From contig CAYLPU010000033.1 in the NCBI GenBank assembly GCA_964385635.1, positions 1-46,424 on the forward strand: a stretch of DNA of 46,424 nt, in the 5' to 3' direction. The notes under the pieces are model-generated. The model did no database searches, was not told where the DNA came from, and worked only from the letters and a program-made list of their open reading frames with translations. Source of the stretch: CAYLPU01 sp964385635 (GTDB lineage: Bacteria > Chloroflexota > Anaerolineae > B4-G1). A program made the translations under genes and the position numbers. Numbering within the stretch: position 1 is the first letter of the stretch; the number at the start of each line of letters is the position of its first letter. Shown here in pieces: positions 16,422 through 25,762 of this stretch.

Positions 16422-19400
16422 ATGAAAACCAAGAAACTATTCGCCGCCTTTATCTTCGGCCTGGGGTTGACCCTGGCCCTCTTGTGGCTCTTGGGCGGCG
16501 GCTTGTTGCCGATTGTCCATGCGGCCACCTTTGGCGTCACCCGCACCGACGACCCCGTGCCCGATGGCTGCAGTGGCAGCGACTGCTCACTGCGGGAGGC
16601 CATCATTGCGGCCAACGTCAATAGCCAGGACGACACGATCACCCTGGGGACCGGCACTTACAATCTGACACTCACCGGGGCCGATGACGCTGATCACGGC
16701 GACCTGGACATCACGGAAAACAACGCCCTGACCATCACCGGGGTTGGCCCCAGCCAGACGATCATTGACGCCAATGGTATTGATCGGGTTCTCGAGATCC
16801 ACTCCGGCGCAGGCACGGTGGTCATCTCTGGGGTGAGGATCTTCAACGGTAACGTGCTCTATGGCGGCGGCATCTACAACTATGACGCCGATCTGGTCCT
16901 CGTCAACACCATCGTCATCAGCAACTCCGCCGACTACGGCGGCGGGGTGTTCGTCTACGAAGGCAGGGCGACGTTGAGCGGGGGGCAAATCCTTAGCAAC
17001 ACCGCCAGCGGTGACGGCGGTGGGGTGTATATCGATGAGAGCAGCGCCACCTTCACCCAGACCAGCGACAGTACCATTGCCCATAACTCCGTCATCACCA
17101 ACGGCGGCGGGGTGTTCGTCTACGAAGGCAGGGCGACGTTGAGTGGAGAAATCCACAACAACTCCGCCGACGACGGCGGCGGGGTGTACGTCTACTCTGG
17201 CACTGTGACGTTGAGTGGGGGGCAAATCCTCAGCAACACCGCCGTCCGCGGCGGCGGGGTGTTCGTCGATCAGAGTAGTGCCACCTTCACCCAGACCGGC
17301 GTCAGTACCATTGCCCACAACAGCGCCAGCGGCAGTGACGGCGGCGGACTGTTCGTCTACGCCGGCCAGGCGACGTTGAACGGGGGGCAAATCCTCAACA
17401 ACACCGCCGCCACCCACGGCGGCGGCGTGTGCCTCGCTGAGAGCAGTGCCATCTTCATCCAGACCGGCACCAGTAGCATTGCCCACAACAGCGCCGGCAA
17501 CGACGGCGGCGGGATGTACGTCTACCATGGACAGGCGACGTTGAGCGGGGGGGAGATCTTCAGCAATACCGCCAGCGACTGCGGCGGCGGGGTGCACCTC
17601 GAGTTGTCCGGTGCCACCTTCGCCCAGAGCGGCGCCAGTACCATTGCCCAAAACGTCGCCGACTACGGCGGCGGACTGTCCACCTACGCCGGCACCGCGA
17701 CATTGAGCGGGGGAGGAATCCTCAGCAATACCGCCAACGAGGACGGCGGCGGGTTGTGCATCTTCCGATATGGCACTGCGACGGTTAGTCGGGAGGAAAT
17801 TCGCGGCAACATTGCCGTCCGCGGCGGCGGCATCTACATCATTACCGGCACGCTGACGTTGGCCAACACCACCATAAGCCACAACGGGACCACTTTGGGC
17901 AGCGGCGGCGGTATCTATAACGAGGACGGCACAACCACGCTGAACTGGTGCACCGTTGCCAACAACACGGCGACCAGTGGAGGAGAAGGTATCGACTGGG
18001 TGACCAGGACAGTTACTGTGACGAACACCATCGTGGCCTATAACGGGGCGGCCAACTGCAGGGTCGCGCTGTTCTCAAATGACTACAACATGGAAGACAC
18101 CAACACCTGTGGCTTCAGCGCTGGCCATGATCAACATACCACCGATCCCATGCTTGGCCCGCTGCAGGACAACGGCGGCGATACGTGGACGCACGCTCTG
18201 CTCGCTGGCAGCCCGGCCATTGATGCCGGTGACGACGCCGGCTGCCCGGCCACCGACCAGCGCGGCATCCTTCGGCCTCAGGGTGCGCACTGCGACATCG
18301 GGGCGTACGAAGCCCAGCCTGAACTCTCCCCGATTAAGACCGCCGATGACGACACCCCCGATCCGGGCCAACTCATCACTTACACGATTACCGTCGACAA
18401 CAGCGGCGCGCTCACGGCCACCAACGTGCTCATCTCCGACACCCTGCCCAACGACCTGACCTTCGCCGGGCCGGTCACGCTTGACCTGCCCCAACCTGCG
18501 GCCATTCTGGCTACCTCCGCCATGAGCCTGCCCACTGTGGCCAGGAACGTCACCATCAGCATCGGGCAGCGCATCACCCTCACCTTCCCGGTCACCGTCA
18601 GCACCGGCCTGACCGGTGGACTGGTCATCACCAACACCGTCGCCGTCACCAGCACCGGAGTGATCACGCCTCAAACGGACGCGGTGCCGTTGACGGTCAA
18701 CAACGTCGCGCCGGTGGCCAGCGATGCGACCCCGTCCACCGATGAGGACACTGCCCTCCCCAGCACCCTATCCGCTGACGATGCCAACGACGACAACCTG
18801 ACCTATGGCATCTTCACCGGTCCTGTCAGCGGCACTGTCACCATCACCGACACGGACACAGGGGGCTTTGTCTACACCCCGACTAACCGCATCAGCGACT
18901 ATGCCGACTCCTTCACCTACATTGTCAGCGACACCGGCGGGCTGACCGACACTGGTACCGTTACCGTCACGGTGACCGCCGACAACGACGCGCCGACAGC
19001 CAGCGACGACACCGCCTCCACCGACGAGGATACCAACGCCACGGGAACCATCTCGGCCAGCGATCCGGACACGGACGACACGTTGACCTACAGCATCACC
19101 AGCGGCCCTACGTACGGCAGCGCCAGTATCAACAGTACCACGGGTGCGTGGGTCTACACGCCGACCAACCGCACGGCGGACTACACCGACGCGTTCACTG
19201 TCACCGTGACCGACAGTGGCAGCAACACAGCCACGGCCACGGTCACCGTCAACGTCGACGCCGACGCCGACAACAACGCGCCGACTATCTCCAATATCGT
19301 CAACCAGAGCACCTATGTGAACACACCCCGGGGGCCTATCGCCTTTACCATCGGGGATGTGGAGACGCCCGCTGCTGACCTGACGCTCTCGGCCGGGTCT

Positions 19401-19610
19401 TCAAATACCACGCTGGTTCCCATCAGCAACATCATCTTCGGCGGTTCGGGGGCCAACCGCACCGTGACCATCACGCCGGCGGCGAACCAGACGGGGACGA
19501 CCACCATCACGATCACCGTGAATGACGGGACCGACACTGCCGACGATACCTTTGTCTTGACGGTCACGCTACGTTACGTCTACCTGCCGCTGATCTGCAA
19601 GAACCAGTGA
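16422..19610 (+). CDS. CSLREA / beta-helix / cadherin-like exported surface protein
   Basis: 1062 residues, secreted (signal peptide about 1-31, ending VHA). Order: CSLREA domain (SDCSLREAIIAAN), a Pmp-like beta-helix with repeated GGGV/GGGI turns (about 145-500), a closing segment of the choice-of-anchor-Q type (PLQDNGGDTWTHALLAGSPA, then HCDIGAYE), a DUF11-like domain (about 630-765), two cadherin/VCBS-like domains containing STDEDT and GxxVYTPTNR (about 768-950), a last Ig-like domain, and the tail VYLPLICKNQ. Probably a surface adhesin or matrix protein. It has its own promoter, AAAAAGGAG before the ATG, and a perfect terminator, so it is a single-gene transcription unit inside the locus. 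Confidence 0.85.
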   Translation: MKTKKLFAAFIFGLGLTLALLWLLGGGLLPIVHAATFGVTRTDDPVPDGCSGSDCSLREAIIAANVNSQDDTITLGTGTYNLTLTGADDADHGDLDITENNALTITGVGPSQTIIDANGIDRVLEIHSGAGTVVISGVRIFNGNVLYGGGIYNYDADLVLVNTIVISNSADYGGGVFVYEGRATLSGGQILSNTASGDGGGVYIDESSATFTQTSDSTIAHNSVITNGGGVFVYEGRATLSGEIHNNSADDGGGVYVYSGTVTLSGGQILSNTAVRGGGVFVDQSSATFTQTGVSTIAHNSASGSDGGGLFVYAGQATLNGGQILNNTAATHGGGVCLAESSAIFIQTGTSSIAHNSAGNDGGGMYVYHGQATLSGGEIFSNTASDCGGGVHLELSGATFAQSGASTIAQNVADYGGGLSTYAGTATLSGGGILSNTANEDGGGLCIFRYGTATVSREEIRGNIAVRGGGIYIITGTLTLANTTISHNGTTLGSGGGIYNEDGTTTLNWCTVANNTATSGGEGIDWVTRTVTVTNTIVAYNGAANCRVALFSNDYNMEDTNTCGFSAGHDQHTTDPMLGPLQDNGGDTWTHALLAGSPAIDAGDDAGCPATDQRGILRPQGAHCDIGAYEAQPELSPIKTADDDTPDPGQLITYTITVDNSGALTATNVLISDTLPNDLTFAGPVTLDLPQPAAILATSAMSLPTVARNVTISIGQRITLTFPVTVSTGLTGGLVITNTVAVTSTGVITPQTDAVPLTVNNVAPVASDATPSTDEDTALPSTLSADDANDDNLTYGIFTGPVSGTVTITDTDTGGFVYTPTNRISDYADSFTYIVSDTGGLTDTGTVTVTVTADNDAPTASDDTASTDEDTNATGTISASDPDTDDTLTYSITSGPTYGSASINSTTGAWVYTPTNRTADYTDAFTVTVTDSGSNTATATVTVNVDADADNNAPTISNIVNQSTYVNTPRGPIAFTIGDVETPAADLTLSAGSSNTTLVPISNIIFGGSGANRTVTITPAANQTGTTTITITVNDGTDTADDTFVLTVTLRYVYLPLICKNQ
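16860..17900 (+). repeat. In-gene tandem repeats encoding GGGV/GGGI beta-helix coils
   Basis: Imperfect units of roughly 75 and 150 bases carry a GGCGGCGGGGTG core followed by TTCGTCTAC and an ACGTTGAGCGGGGGG segment, about a dozen times. Two stretches around 16940 and 17105 are nearly identical (GGGTGTTCGTCTACGAAGGC), indicating recent internal duplication or gene conversion. Confidence 0.75.
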
Positions 19611-19637
19611 TATAACGAGCGAGGCACAGACGCGAAA

Positions 19638-19675
19638 GCCCCCTGGCCTTGAAACAGGCCAGGGGGCTTTTTTTT
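19638..19675 (+). terminator. Intrinsic terminator after the CSLREA protein
   Basis: A perfect 11-bp stem GCCCCCTGGCC (19638-19648) and GGCCAGGGGGC (19657-19667), 8-base loop and eight T residues (19668-19675). It is 28 bases after the stop codon at 19610. Confidence 0.95.
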
Positions 19676-19720
19676 CCTCAGGGTATCGTTTTAAGAAATA
19701 ACTTCCTGTTTTCGATTCGA

Positions 19721-19759
19721 GCAAAAGTCGTCCTGAGCCTGCCGAAGGACGACTTTTGC
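19721..19759. repeat. Palindromic intergenic repeat
   Basis: Perfect 13-bp arms GCAAAAGTCGTCC (19721-19733) and GGACGACTTTTGC (19747-19759) around a 13-base loop containing TGAGCCTGCCGAA. The loop is a variant of the widespread CTGAGC-x-TGCCGAAGG REP-like element. A short open frame across this region (19649-19876) is not credible as a gene. Confidence 0.75.
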
Positions 19760-19792
19760 GGTCCTGCGGTCCTGTGGCCCGAAGAGCCGCTC

Positions 19793-19825
19793 GGAATCAC
19801 CCTTCGACGAGCTCAGGATGATTTC
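19793..19825. repeat. Second palindromic repeat, opposite orientation
   Basis: Arms GGAATCACCCT (19793-19803) and AGGATGATTTC (19815-19825) pair at 9 of 11 positions; the core CTTCGACGAGCTCAGG is the reverse orientation of the core of the preceding element. Together they form an inverted REP-like pair between terminator and promoter. Confidence 0.65.
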
Positions 19826-19876
19826 TCGCTAGACATCAAAATGGAAGTTACTGGAATGGAGTTGAGAGCCCCTTGA

Positions 19877-19955
19877 GTTTCACGAGTTTCTAATCTTTTC
19901 GATACCCGTTCATTACCGCCACCTGATATAATACAATAGCTGACCCAGCATTATC
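19877..19955 (+). promoter_or_regulatory. Conserved upstream block copy 2 with extended -10 promoter
   Basis: This parallels the block at 16198-16275 (shared GTTTCACGA, TTTCGATACC, GTTC-TTACCG and CCC-GCATTA). It contains an extended -10 element TG-A-TATAAT at 19924-19932; no good -35 box is visible, which fits an extended -10 or activator-dependent promoter. It drives the gene at 19986, which has AAAGGAG 12 bases before its ATG. Confidence 0.55.
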
Positions 19956-19985
19956 TATTAAGCGGTAAAGGAGCGATATATCCTA

Positions 19986-20576
19986 ATGGCCAAGCGCATC
20001 TTTGATATCACGGTTGCCCTGATCGGTCTGATCATTCTCGCCCCTATCCTTGTCGTGATTGCGATTTTGATCAAACTCGACTCACCTGGCCCTGTATTCT
20101 TTAAGGGCGAACGAGTAGGTAAACATGGAAAGATTTTCCATATTCTCAAGTTCCGGAGTATGGTCCCTGACGCTCCCCAAAAGGGCGCAGCCATCACCTG
20201 CAAGGACGATCCAAGAATTACCAGGATAGGCAGGATTTTGCGGAAAACCAAGTTGGACGAACTGCCCAGTCTGGTCAACGTCCTGAAGGGAGAAATGAGC
20301 CTGGTCGGTCCCAGACCAGAAGCGCCCGTCTGGGTTGAGCGCTATACACCCCAGCAACGATTTGTTTTGACGCTCAAGCCCGGTATTACAGGATTGGCTC
20401 AAATTAAATATAGAAATGAGGAAGCATTACTGAGCGGCGTCAGTCTGGAGGCAGAGTACCCCAGGATCATGAACGACAAACTGAACATAGATCTAGACTA
20501 TGTGGAGAACCACTCGTTCATCTTGGACACACGTATTCTCATGGAAACAACAGCGGCGCTTGTCAGACGATCCTAA
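19986..20576 (+). CDS. Initiating phosphoglycosyl transferase (monotopic, PglC/WcaJ-like)
   Basis: 196 residues, the size of the minimal PF02397 bacterial sugar-transferase domain. It has an N-terminal re-entrant membrane helix (about 8-31, ending KLDSPGPVFF), then GKIFHILKFRSMV, the conserved TKLDELPSLVNVLKGEMSLV segment and VGPRPE, with LKPGITGLAQI after it. It moves a phospho-sugar from a UDP donor to undecaprenyl phosphate, the first membrane step of repeat-unit synthesis. The next gene is a UDP-sugar 4,6-dehydratase, so a diamino- or amino-dideoxy-sugar donor is likely (inference). Confidence 0.92.
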   Translation: MAKRIFDITVALIGLIILAPILVVIAILIKLDSPGPVFFKGERVGKHGKIFHILKFRSMVPDAPQKGAAITCKDDPRITRIGRILRKTKLDELPSLVNVLKGEMSLVGPRPEAPVWVERYTPQQRFVLTLKPGITGLAQIKYRNEEALLSGVSLEAEYPRIMNDKLNIDLDYVENHSFILDTRILMETTAALVRRS

Positions 20577-20615
20577 TCGGATCAAGATTCCTGACTCTAA
20601 CGAGGACTGGTAACT

Positions 20616-22688
20616 ATGGTAACCTACAACTCAGATCTTCTCAAGCAGTACATACGCAGGATTGGCCTTGACCTGCTGATCATCCCCTTTAGCTTCTACC
20701 TGGCTTGGTTTATTCGATTCGACGGTCATGTCCCAGCAGAGCAATGGGGAACACTGATCAGATGGGCATTGCCGATTGTTTGTGTCTACATCATTATCAA
20801 CCTGACATCTGGCATCTATCGGCGACTATGGGCTTATGCCAGTTTCCGCGACATCGTCCTTCTGTCTGAGACAGTCGGTCTGGGCACGTTGATCGTGGTT
20901 GTGGTCAATTTCGCGCTTACCAGTTACTACCACTATCGTTTGCCAACTGGCGGTCTCATTATCGGTGGCCTTTTGACTCTGGCTCTATCCACAGTTGCCA
21001 AGTACAGACGCCAATTACAAGCCATTTTCTTTGCCCCCTGGGATCGATCGAATGGTTCAAATCCAGAGCGGGTGCTGATCATTGGTATCAATGAGACAGC
21101 CCAGCAGTTGGCGACCCAAATATATCTGGGGAAAAGCAAGGTGGGTTATGAACTGGTCGGCTTTATAGACGGTCCTAACGGCAAGGGCATGAACTTCAAT
21201 GGCGTGGAAATACTGGGTTCACCAGATCAGATTCCAACATTGGTATGCGACAAACAGATTGATGTCATCATCATCGCTCGCCGGCCCTCCAATCGAGAGG
21301 AGATGTGGCGGCTTATCTCCACTTGTCGAGAAACCACGGCCCAGGTCAAAGTCTTGCCCGATATCGGCGAAGTCATCGAGGGCCGCTATGAGGATCCGCT
21401 TGCCCTTCGGGACGTGGGCATAGACGACATCCTGGGCCGCGCGCCAGCGACCGCCAATGTTGAATCGTGCAAGCGCATCCTGGCAGACAAAGTGGTTCTG
21501 GTAACCGGCGCCGCCGGTTCCATCGGCTCGGAGCTATGCCGGCAGGCCCTGCGTTTCGAGCCACGGTTATTGCTGGCTCTGGACAACAACGAAACCGGGT
21601 TGTATGAATTGAACCTGGAGCTCAATCAAGATGGGCGATTCCCCCTGCAATTGATTATGGGCGACGTTGCTGACTGGCACAAGATGAACGAGGTCTTTCA
21701 GCAGTACAGGCCGCAGATTGTCCTCCATGCCGCGGCCTACAAACACGTGCCTCTGGTGGAGAGCCATCCCGACGAGGCGTTGCGGGTCAACATAATGGGG
21801 ACAGTCATCGTCAGCGAGGCGGCGCACGAATACGAGGCGGAGCGCTTCGTTTTCATCTCCACCGACAAAGCAGTCAAGCCCAGCAGTACAATGGGGGCCA
21901 GCAAACGCGTCGGCGAACTATGGATGGAGGCCATGGCGAAGCAAAACGGTACCATCTTCACTGCCGTACGCTTCGGCAACGTCATCGGCAGTCGGGGGAG
22001 CGTCCTACCCACCTTCGCCCGGCAAATCGAGTTGGGCGGCCCGGTGACGGTCACACATCCAGAGATGTACCGCTTTTTCATAAGCATCCCCGAGGCCGTC
22101 AGCCTGGTTCTCGAGTCCGCAGCCTTCAGCCAAAGCGGCGAGGTTTTTATGCTGGAAATGGGAGAGGAAGTATCCATTCTCAATCTGGCACAGCGAATGA
22201 TCCGCTTAAGGGGCTTGCGGGTTGATAAAGACGTCGAGATCGAGTTTGTTGGGATACGCCCCGGAGAGAAGCTCCACGAGGAGTTGGCTTACAACTGTGA
22301 AACCAGAAAAGAGACATCTCATCCGCGCATCCACAGCCTCCGGAATCCCGATGAACCGATAGATCACGACACGCTTCTGGGCGTCATTTTGATTCTGGCT
22401 CGCACTTTGCGATTACCCAGGGGGGAGCAACGTGTGCACAAAGGAATCTTTCAGATCGCATCCCATGACATTGATGGCTTTCTCAACGAAGTAGCCGGCC
22501 TGGACCTGACGCGAGACTGGCGTCAACTGACCAATCGTGTTACAATAGAGGCGAAAGCAGAGGAGAAAGTTGTACCTCAATTCGCGTCAGTCGCATCGCG
22601 GAGAGGGCAGGATCTGCGCCAAGGATATATGAGCGAGTCTCTTGTGATGCAAGCACAAAAGGAGCTTAACCAACCCACGGTAAGCTGA
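20616..22688 (+). CDS. Membrane UDP-GlcNAc 4,6-dehydratase (PglF/CapD/WbpM-like)
   Basis: 690 residues, normal for the membrane form. Four N-terminal membrane helices (about 12-130), a CoA-binding-like Rossmann domain (RVLIIGINETAQQLATQI onward), then the SDR-type catalytic domain with the NAD loop GAAGSIG (298-304). The catalytic segment STDKAVKPSSTMGASKR gives Thr416-Asp417-Lys418, Met426 in place of the usual SDR Tyr, and Lys430, as in PglF/WbpM enzymes. Product: UDP-4-keto-6-deoxy-HexNAc, the substrate for the aminotransferase at 14866. The C-terminus has about 90 extra polar residues of no clear role. Start ATG with AACGAGGA upstream. Confidence 0.92.
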   Translation: MVTYNSDLLKQYIRRIGLDLLIIPFSFYLAWFIRFDGHVPAEQWGTLIRWALPIVCVYIIINLTSGIYRRLWAYASFRDIVLLSETVGLGTLIVVVVNFALTSYYHYRLPTGGLIIGGLLTLALSTVAKYRRQLQAIFFAPWDRSNGSNPERVLIIGINETAQQLATQIYLGKSKVGYELVGFIDGPNGKGMNFNGVEILGSPDQIPTLVCDKQIDVIIIARRPSNREEMWRLISTCRETTAQVKVLPDIGEVIEGRYEDPLALRDVGIDDILGRAPATANVESCKRILADKVVLVTGAAGSIGSELCRQALRFEPRLLLALDNNETGLYELNLELNQDGRFPLQLIMGDVADWHKMNEVFQQYRPQIVLHAAAYKHVPLVESHPDEALRVNIMGTVIVSEAAHEYEAERFVFISTDKAVKPSSTMGASKRVGELWMEAMAKQNGTIFTAVRFGNVIGSRGSVLPTFARQIELGGPVTVTHPEMYRFFISIPEAVSLVLESAAFSQSGEVFMLEMGEEVSILNLAQRMIRLRGLRVDKDVEIEFVGIRPGEKLHEELAYNCETRKETSHPRIHSLRNPDEPIDHDTLLGVILILARTLRLPRGEQRVHKGIFQIASHDIDGFLNEVAGLDLTRDWRQLTNRVTIEAKAEEKVVPQFASVASRRGQDLRQGYMSESLVMQAQKELNQPTVS

Positions 22689-22747
22689 AGAGGATTGGTG
22701 CTGTGGATGAGCAGTCTGGCTGTTTTTCGTGCGGAGGGTGCATTGTT

Positions 22748-25738
22748 ATGCTTTGGGCTGCGCGATTCTTCAGCAATGTGGCGCGCTCTATCCGCAGTGC
22801 CCGACTTATGCCCCATCTGGGAGTTTGGATCTGGCTCTTGTGCCTGTGGACACTGATCTCGACCGGGGAAAGTATGGCCAGCGACCTCCCCCCCCAAATA
22901 ACTAACCAACCAATCTCCCCGCTCCTTCTCCCGCCGAGTGACCGGCTGGTGGGCCAGTCGCTCGCCAACAGCTTCTCTTTCGGATCATCGGTGGGTATTG
23001 TCACCTCTGGGGGCGACGCAAACGTCCCCCTGCCCGTCGATCTGGACAAAGATGGGCAGGTGGATATGACTTACGGTGATGGCTCAGCTCTGCAAATAGC
23101 GCGGAACACAGCCGGGCTGAGCGGGATGTGGAGCACAATCCGCAGCGTGGGGACAGCAGCAGGAGAGATTGTGGGGCTGGTGACCGGCGACCTGAACCGG
23201 GACGGTCGCCCGGACCTGGTGACGGCAGCGGGTACGGAGATCCAGTTGTGGGGGAACCCGGGGGCAGCGTTTGACCAGGCGTGGGTTGTCGGAACCAGCC
23301 TGACGGTGGGCGTGCAGCACGGCGCGGTGGCTGTGGCTGATTTGGACCGGGATGGGGCTTTGGACATCGTGGCCGGCGGAGCGGACGGCATCGTGCGGCT
23401 GTGGCGCAATCCGTTAGCGCTCCAGGGCGACCTGACGAATGCCTGGAGCATCGTTAAGGAGTTGCCTGCGCTGGGAGGCGCCATCACGGAAGTGGAGATA
23501 GGAGATCTGGACCGCGATGGCCGGCCAGACCTGATCGTCGTTAACGGTGGAGCCAGCCCAAGCATAAGCCTGTGGCACAACCCTGGAGCGGCCTTCAGCG
23601 CAGACTGGGTGGAAAGCGTGGACCTTTCGGGCGGAGGCACCCTATCCCTACCGGCAGCAGAGTGCCTTGTCGTAGCGGACCTGGACCGCGATAACCGACT
23701 GGACCTGGTCGTTGGAGATGAGATTGGCACTGTGTACGGTTTGCGCAATCCCGGAACGGCGCCGTTTAGCGGGGCTTGGGGGACCTGGGTGGCGCTGGGG
23801 AGCGTTGATGGCGCTTTGAGCAGCCTCATCAGCGCAGACCTGGACAACGACGCAACTCTGGAGTTGATAGGCATTGTGGAAAGCACGCCCGCCCAAGTAG
23901 TCGCCTGGGAAAATGGCGGGAATCCCTTTGGCACAGCCTGGACAATGAGCCCGATCGGGACAGACGATGGCTCCCTGGCCGGCGTGTGTTCGGCCGACCT
24001 GGACAGTGACGGCGATCTGGACATTGTGACCGGTGGTCAGGGGGGGGTAAAGGCATGGCCCAACCGACTAAGCCCCTGGGGAGTGGGATTTGGTAGCACC
24101 GGGCACAGCGTGGGAATGGGAGCCATCAGCAATACCCGGATTACGGCCCTGGTAGTGGTCGATCTGGATGGAGATGGAGACTCGGACCTGGTGAGTGGGG
24201 AGCAATACAGTGACCGGATCATGGCCTGGCAGAACGACGGGACACCGTTTGACGGAAGTTGGACGGGACAGCAAGTGAAAATGGCGCCAGGCTGGGGGGA
24301 GTTGTTGGCGCTGGCAGCCGGCGATCTGGACAACGATGGGGACATGGACCTGGTAGCCGGGTATTATTCCGATTATGGGCCGAAGATTTGGCAGAACGAT
24401 GGGACACCGTTCGAGGAAGAGTGGTCAGGGCGGCAGCTAGGGACCCAGTACATGGGTACGCTGGAGTTAGCGGATATAGATGGAGACGGGCGACTGGACA
24501 TCATCAGCGGGGGTGGAGGATACCCCAATGCCTGCGAGGCCAATCCGAACGAGGACAATCCGATTACAGTGTGGTACGCGCCGACGTCGCCGTTCAGTGA
24601 CACCTGGCAGGCGACGGAGGTGGGGCTGGCTTACTCGGTGCTAGACCTGGCTGTTGGCGACCTGGACAACGATGGAGACTATGACATCGTCATCGGGACA
24701 TGCAATGCGCCTGCGGTAGGGGATGTGGGCAACCCAGTACCTATGGATCAATGGACAGATGCCTATCAGATACGGGCCTTTCGGAACAACGGCGGGGATA
24801 ACTGGACCGCCTTCGACGTGGGGCGCGATCCGAAGACTGAGACGTTGCCGCACATATCTTCTCTCGGCCTCTATCACGGTTACTGGGGCGCTGCTGTCAC
24901 CGACGTGGCGCTGGTCGACCTGGACGACGATGGGGACCTGGACATCGCCGCCACGGAGAGGATCGAAGGGGATTTCCAGGTGATGGGCTGGCAGAACGAC
25001 GGCACACCGTTCAGCGGGGAGTTGTGGGCGCCGTCGGCTGTGGCTAAGGGAGAAACCCACAACTGGTTACTAGATCATGTCTGGTGGGTAGAACCGGGGG
25101 ATTTTGACCGGGATGGGGACCTGGATCTAGTCGCAGGGAGTGGACCGGGCGAAGGTGGGGATGGTGAGCCCTACCAGGTGATGGTCTGGCAGAACAGCGG
25201 CGTAGCCTTTGGGTCGGCGATATCAGAGACCGCCTGGGTGCGTCACAATGTTGGAGTGCTGGGAGAGCAGACACGGACGGGGGGGGTGGCGGATTTTGAC
25301 CGCGATGGTGATCTGGACCTGGTCGCGGGTACGTTTGCCGAGGAGTCGAACGAGATCAGACTATGGGAGAATCACCTCGACCCTGATCTCGCGTTGGATA
25401 TCGCGCCTAGCAGTCAAGCCGTGGTAGCGGACCAGGTGGTGGTGACCTATACCGCGGTAGTCACTGGTCTGTATGGCTTTAACCAACCGGTCGACCTGTG
25501 GGTCAGCGGGCTGCCGCTTGGCCTGGAGGCGACCTGGAGTCGCAACCCCCTGCGGCCGCCAGACAGCAGCGTGCTAACCCTAACCATGGCGCCCGATGGC
25601 CTGCTGGGAGACTACCCATTGCTGGCAGTAGCCACGGGGGGGGAGTTTATGCGCACGGCACCTTTCACCCTGACCGTTATTGAGCAAACAGACCACCAGG
25701 TGTATCTGTACCTGCCGCTCATGTTGCGGGCCCATTAA
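22748..25738 (+). CDS. Exported FG-GAP/VCBS repeat protein with YLPL tail
   Basis: 996 residues from the ATG at 22748, chosen because GGAGGG lies nine bases upstream; a GTG at 22703 is possible and also has a purine-rich site. A basic stretch and hydrophobic segment (about 20-40) form the export signal. The body has 14 calcium-loop motifs of the D-x-D-x-D-G-x-x-D type (for example DLDRDGRPDLI, DLDNDGDMDLV, DFDRDGDLDLV), typical of integrin-like seven-bladed propellers, enough for two propellers. An Ig-like domain follows (about 880-980) that resembles the last domain of the 28068 protein, then YLYLPLMLRAH. Likely a calcium-stabilised surface protein binding polysaccharide or other cells; ligand unknown. 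Confidence 0.83.
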   Translation: MLWAARFFSNVARSIRSARLMPHLGVWIWLLCLWTLISTGESMASDLPPQITNQPISPLLLPPSDRLVGQSLANSFSFGSSVGIVTSGGDANVPLPVDLDKDGQVDMTYGDGSALQIARNTAGLSGMWSTIRSVGTAAGEIVGLVTGDLNRDGRPDLVTAAGTEIQLWGNPGAAFDQAWVVGTSLTVGVQHGAVAVADLDRDGALDIVAGGADGIVRLWRNPLALQGDLTNAWSIVKELPALGGAITEVEIGDLDRDGRPDLIVVNGGASPSISLWHNPGAAFSADWVESVDLSGGGTLSLPAAECLVVADLDRDNRLDLVVGDEIGTVYGLRNPGTAPFSGAWGTWVALGSVDGALSSLISADLDNDATLELIGIVESTPAQVVAWENGGNPFGTAWTMSPIGTDDGSLAGVCSADLDSDGDLDIVTGGQGGVKAWPNRLSPWGVGFGSTGHSVGMGAISNTRITALVVVDLDGDGDSDLVSGEQYSDRIMAWQNDGTPFDGSWTGQQVKMAPGWGELLALAAGDLDNDGDMDLVAGYYSDYGPKIWQNDGTPFEEEWSGRQLGTQYMGTLELADIDGDGRLDIISGGGGYPNACEANPNEDNPITVWYAPTSPFSDTWQATEVGLAYSVLDLAVGDLDNDGDYDIVIGTCNAPAVGDVGNPVPMDQWTDAYQIRAFRNNGGDNWTAFDVGRDPKTETLPHISSLGLYHGYWGAAVTDVALVDLDDDGDLDIAATERIEGDFQVMGWQNDGTPFSGELWAPSAVAKGETHNWLLDHVWWVEPGDFDRDGDLDLVAGSGPGEGGDGEPYQVMVWQNSGVAFGSAISETAWVRHNVGVLGEQTRTGGVADFDRDGDLDLVAGTFAEESNEIRLWENHLDPDLALDIAPSSQAVVADQVVVTYTAVVTGLYGFNQPVDLWVSGLPLGLEATWSRNPLRPPDSSVLTLTMAPDGLLGDYPLLAVATGGEFMRTAPFTLTVIEQTDHQVYLYLPLMLRAH

Positions 25739-25762
25739 TAAGAAGAAACAAGGAGACACAAC

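Noticed and set aside
16587..17882. 431-codon minus-strand frame in the CSLREA gene
   Set aside because: It is the antisense of GC-rich tandem repeats with no domain pattern; the plus frame has signal peptide, CSLREA motif and ribosome site.
19649..19876. 75-codon frame after the terminator
   Set aside because: It spans the terminator T-run and two palindromic repeats, with no ribosome site.
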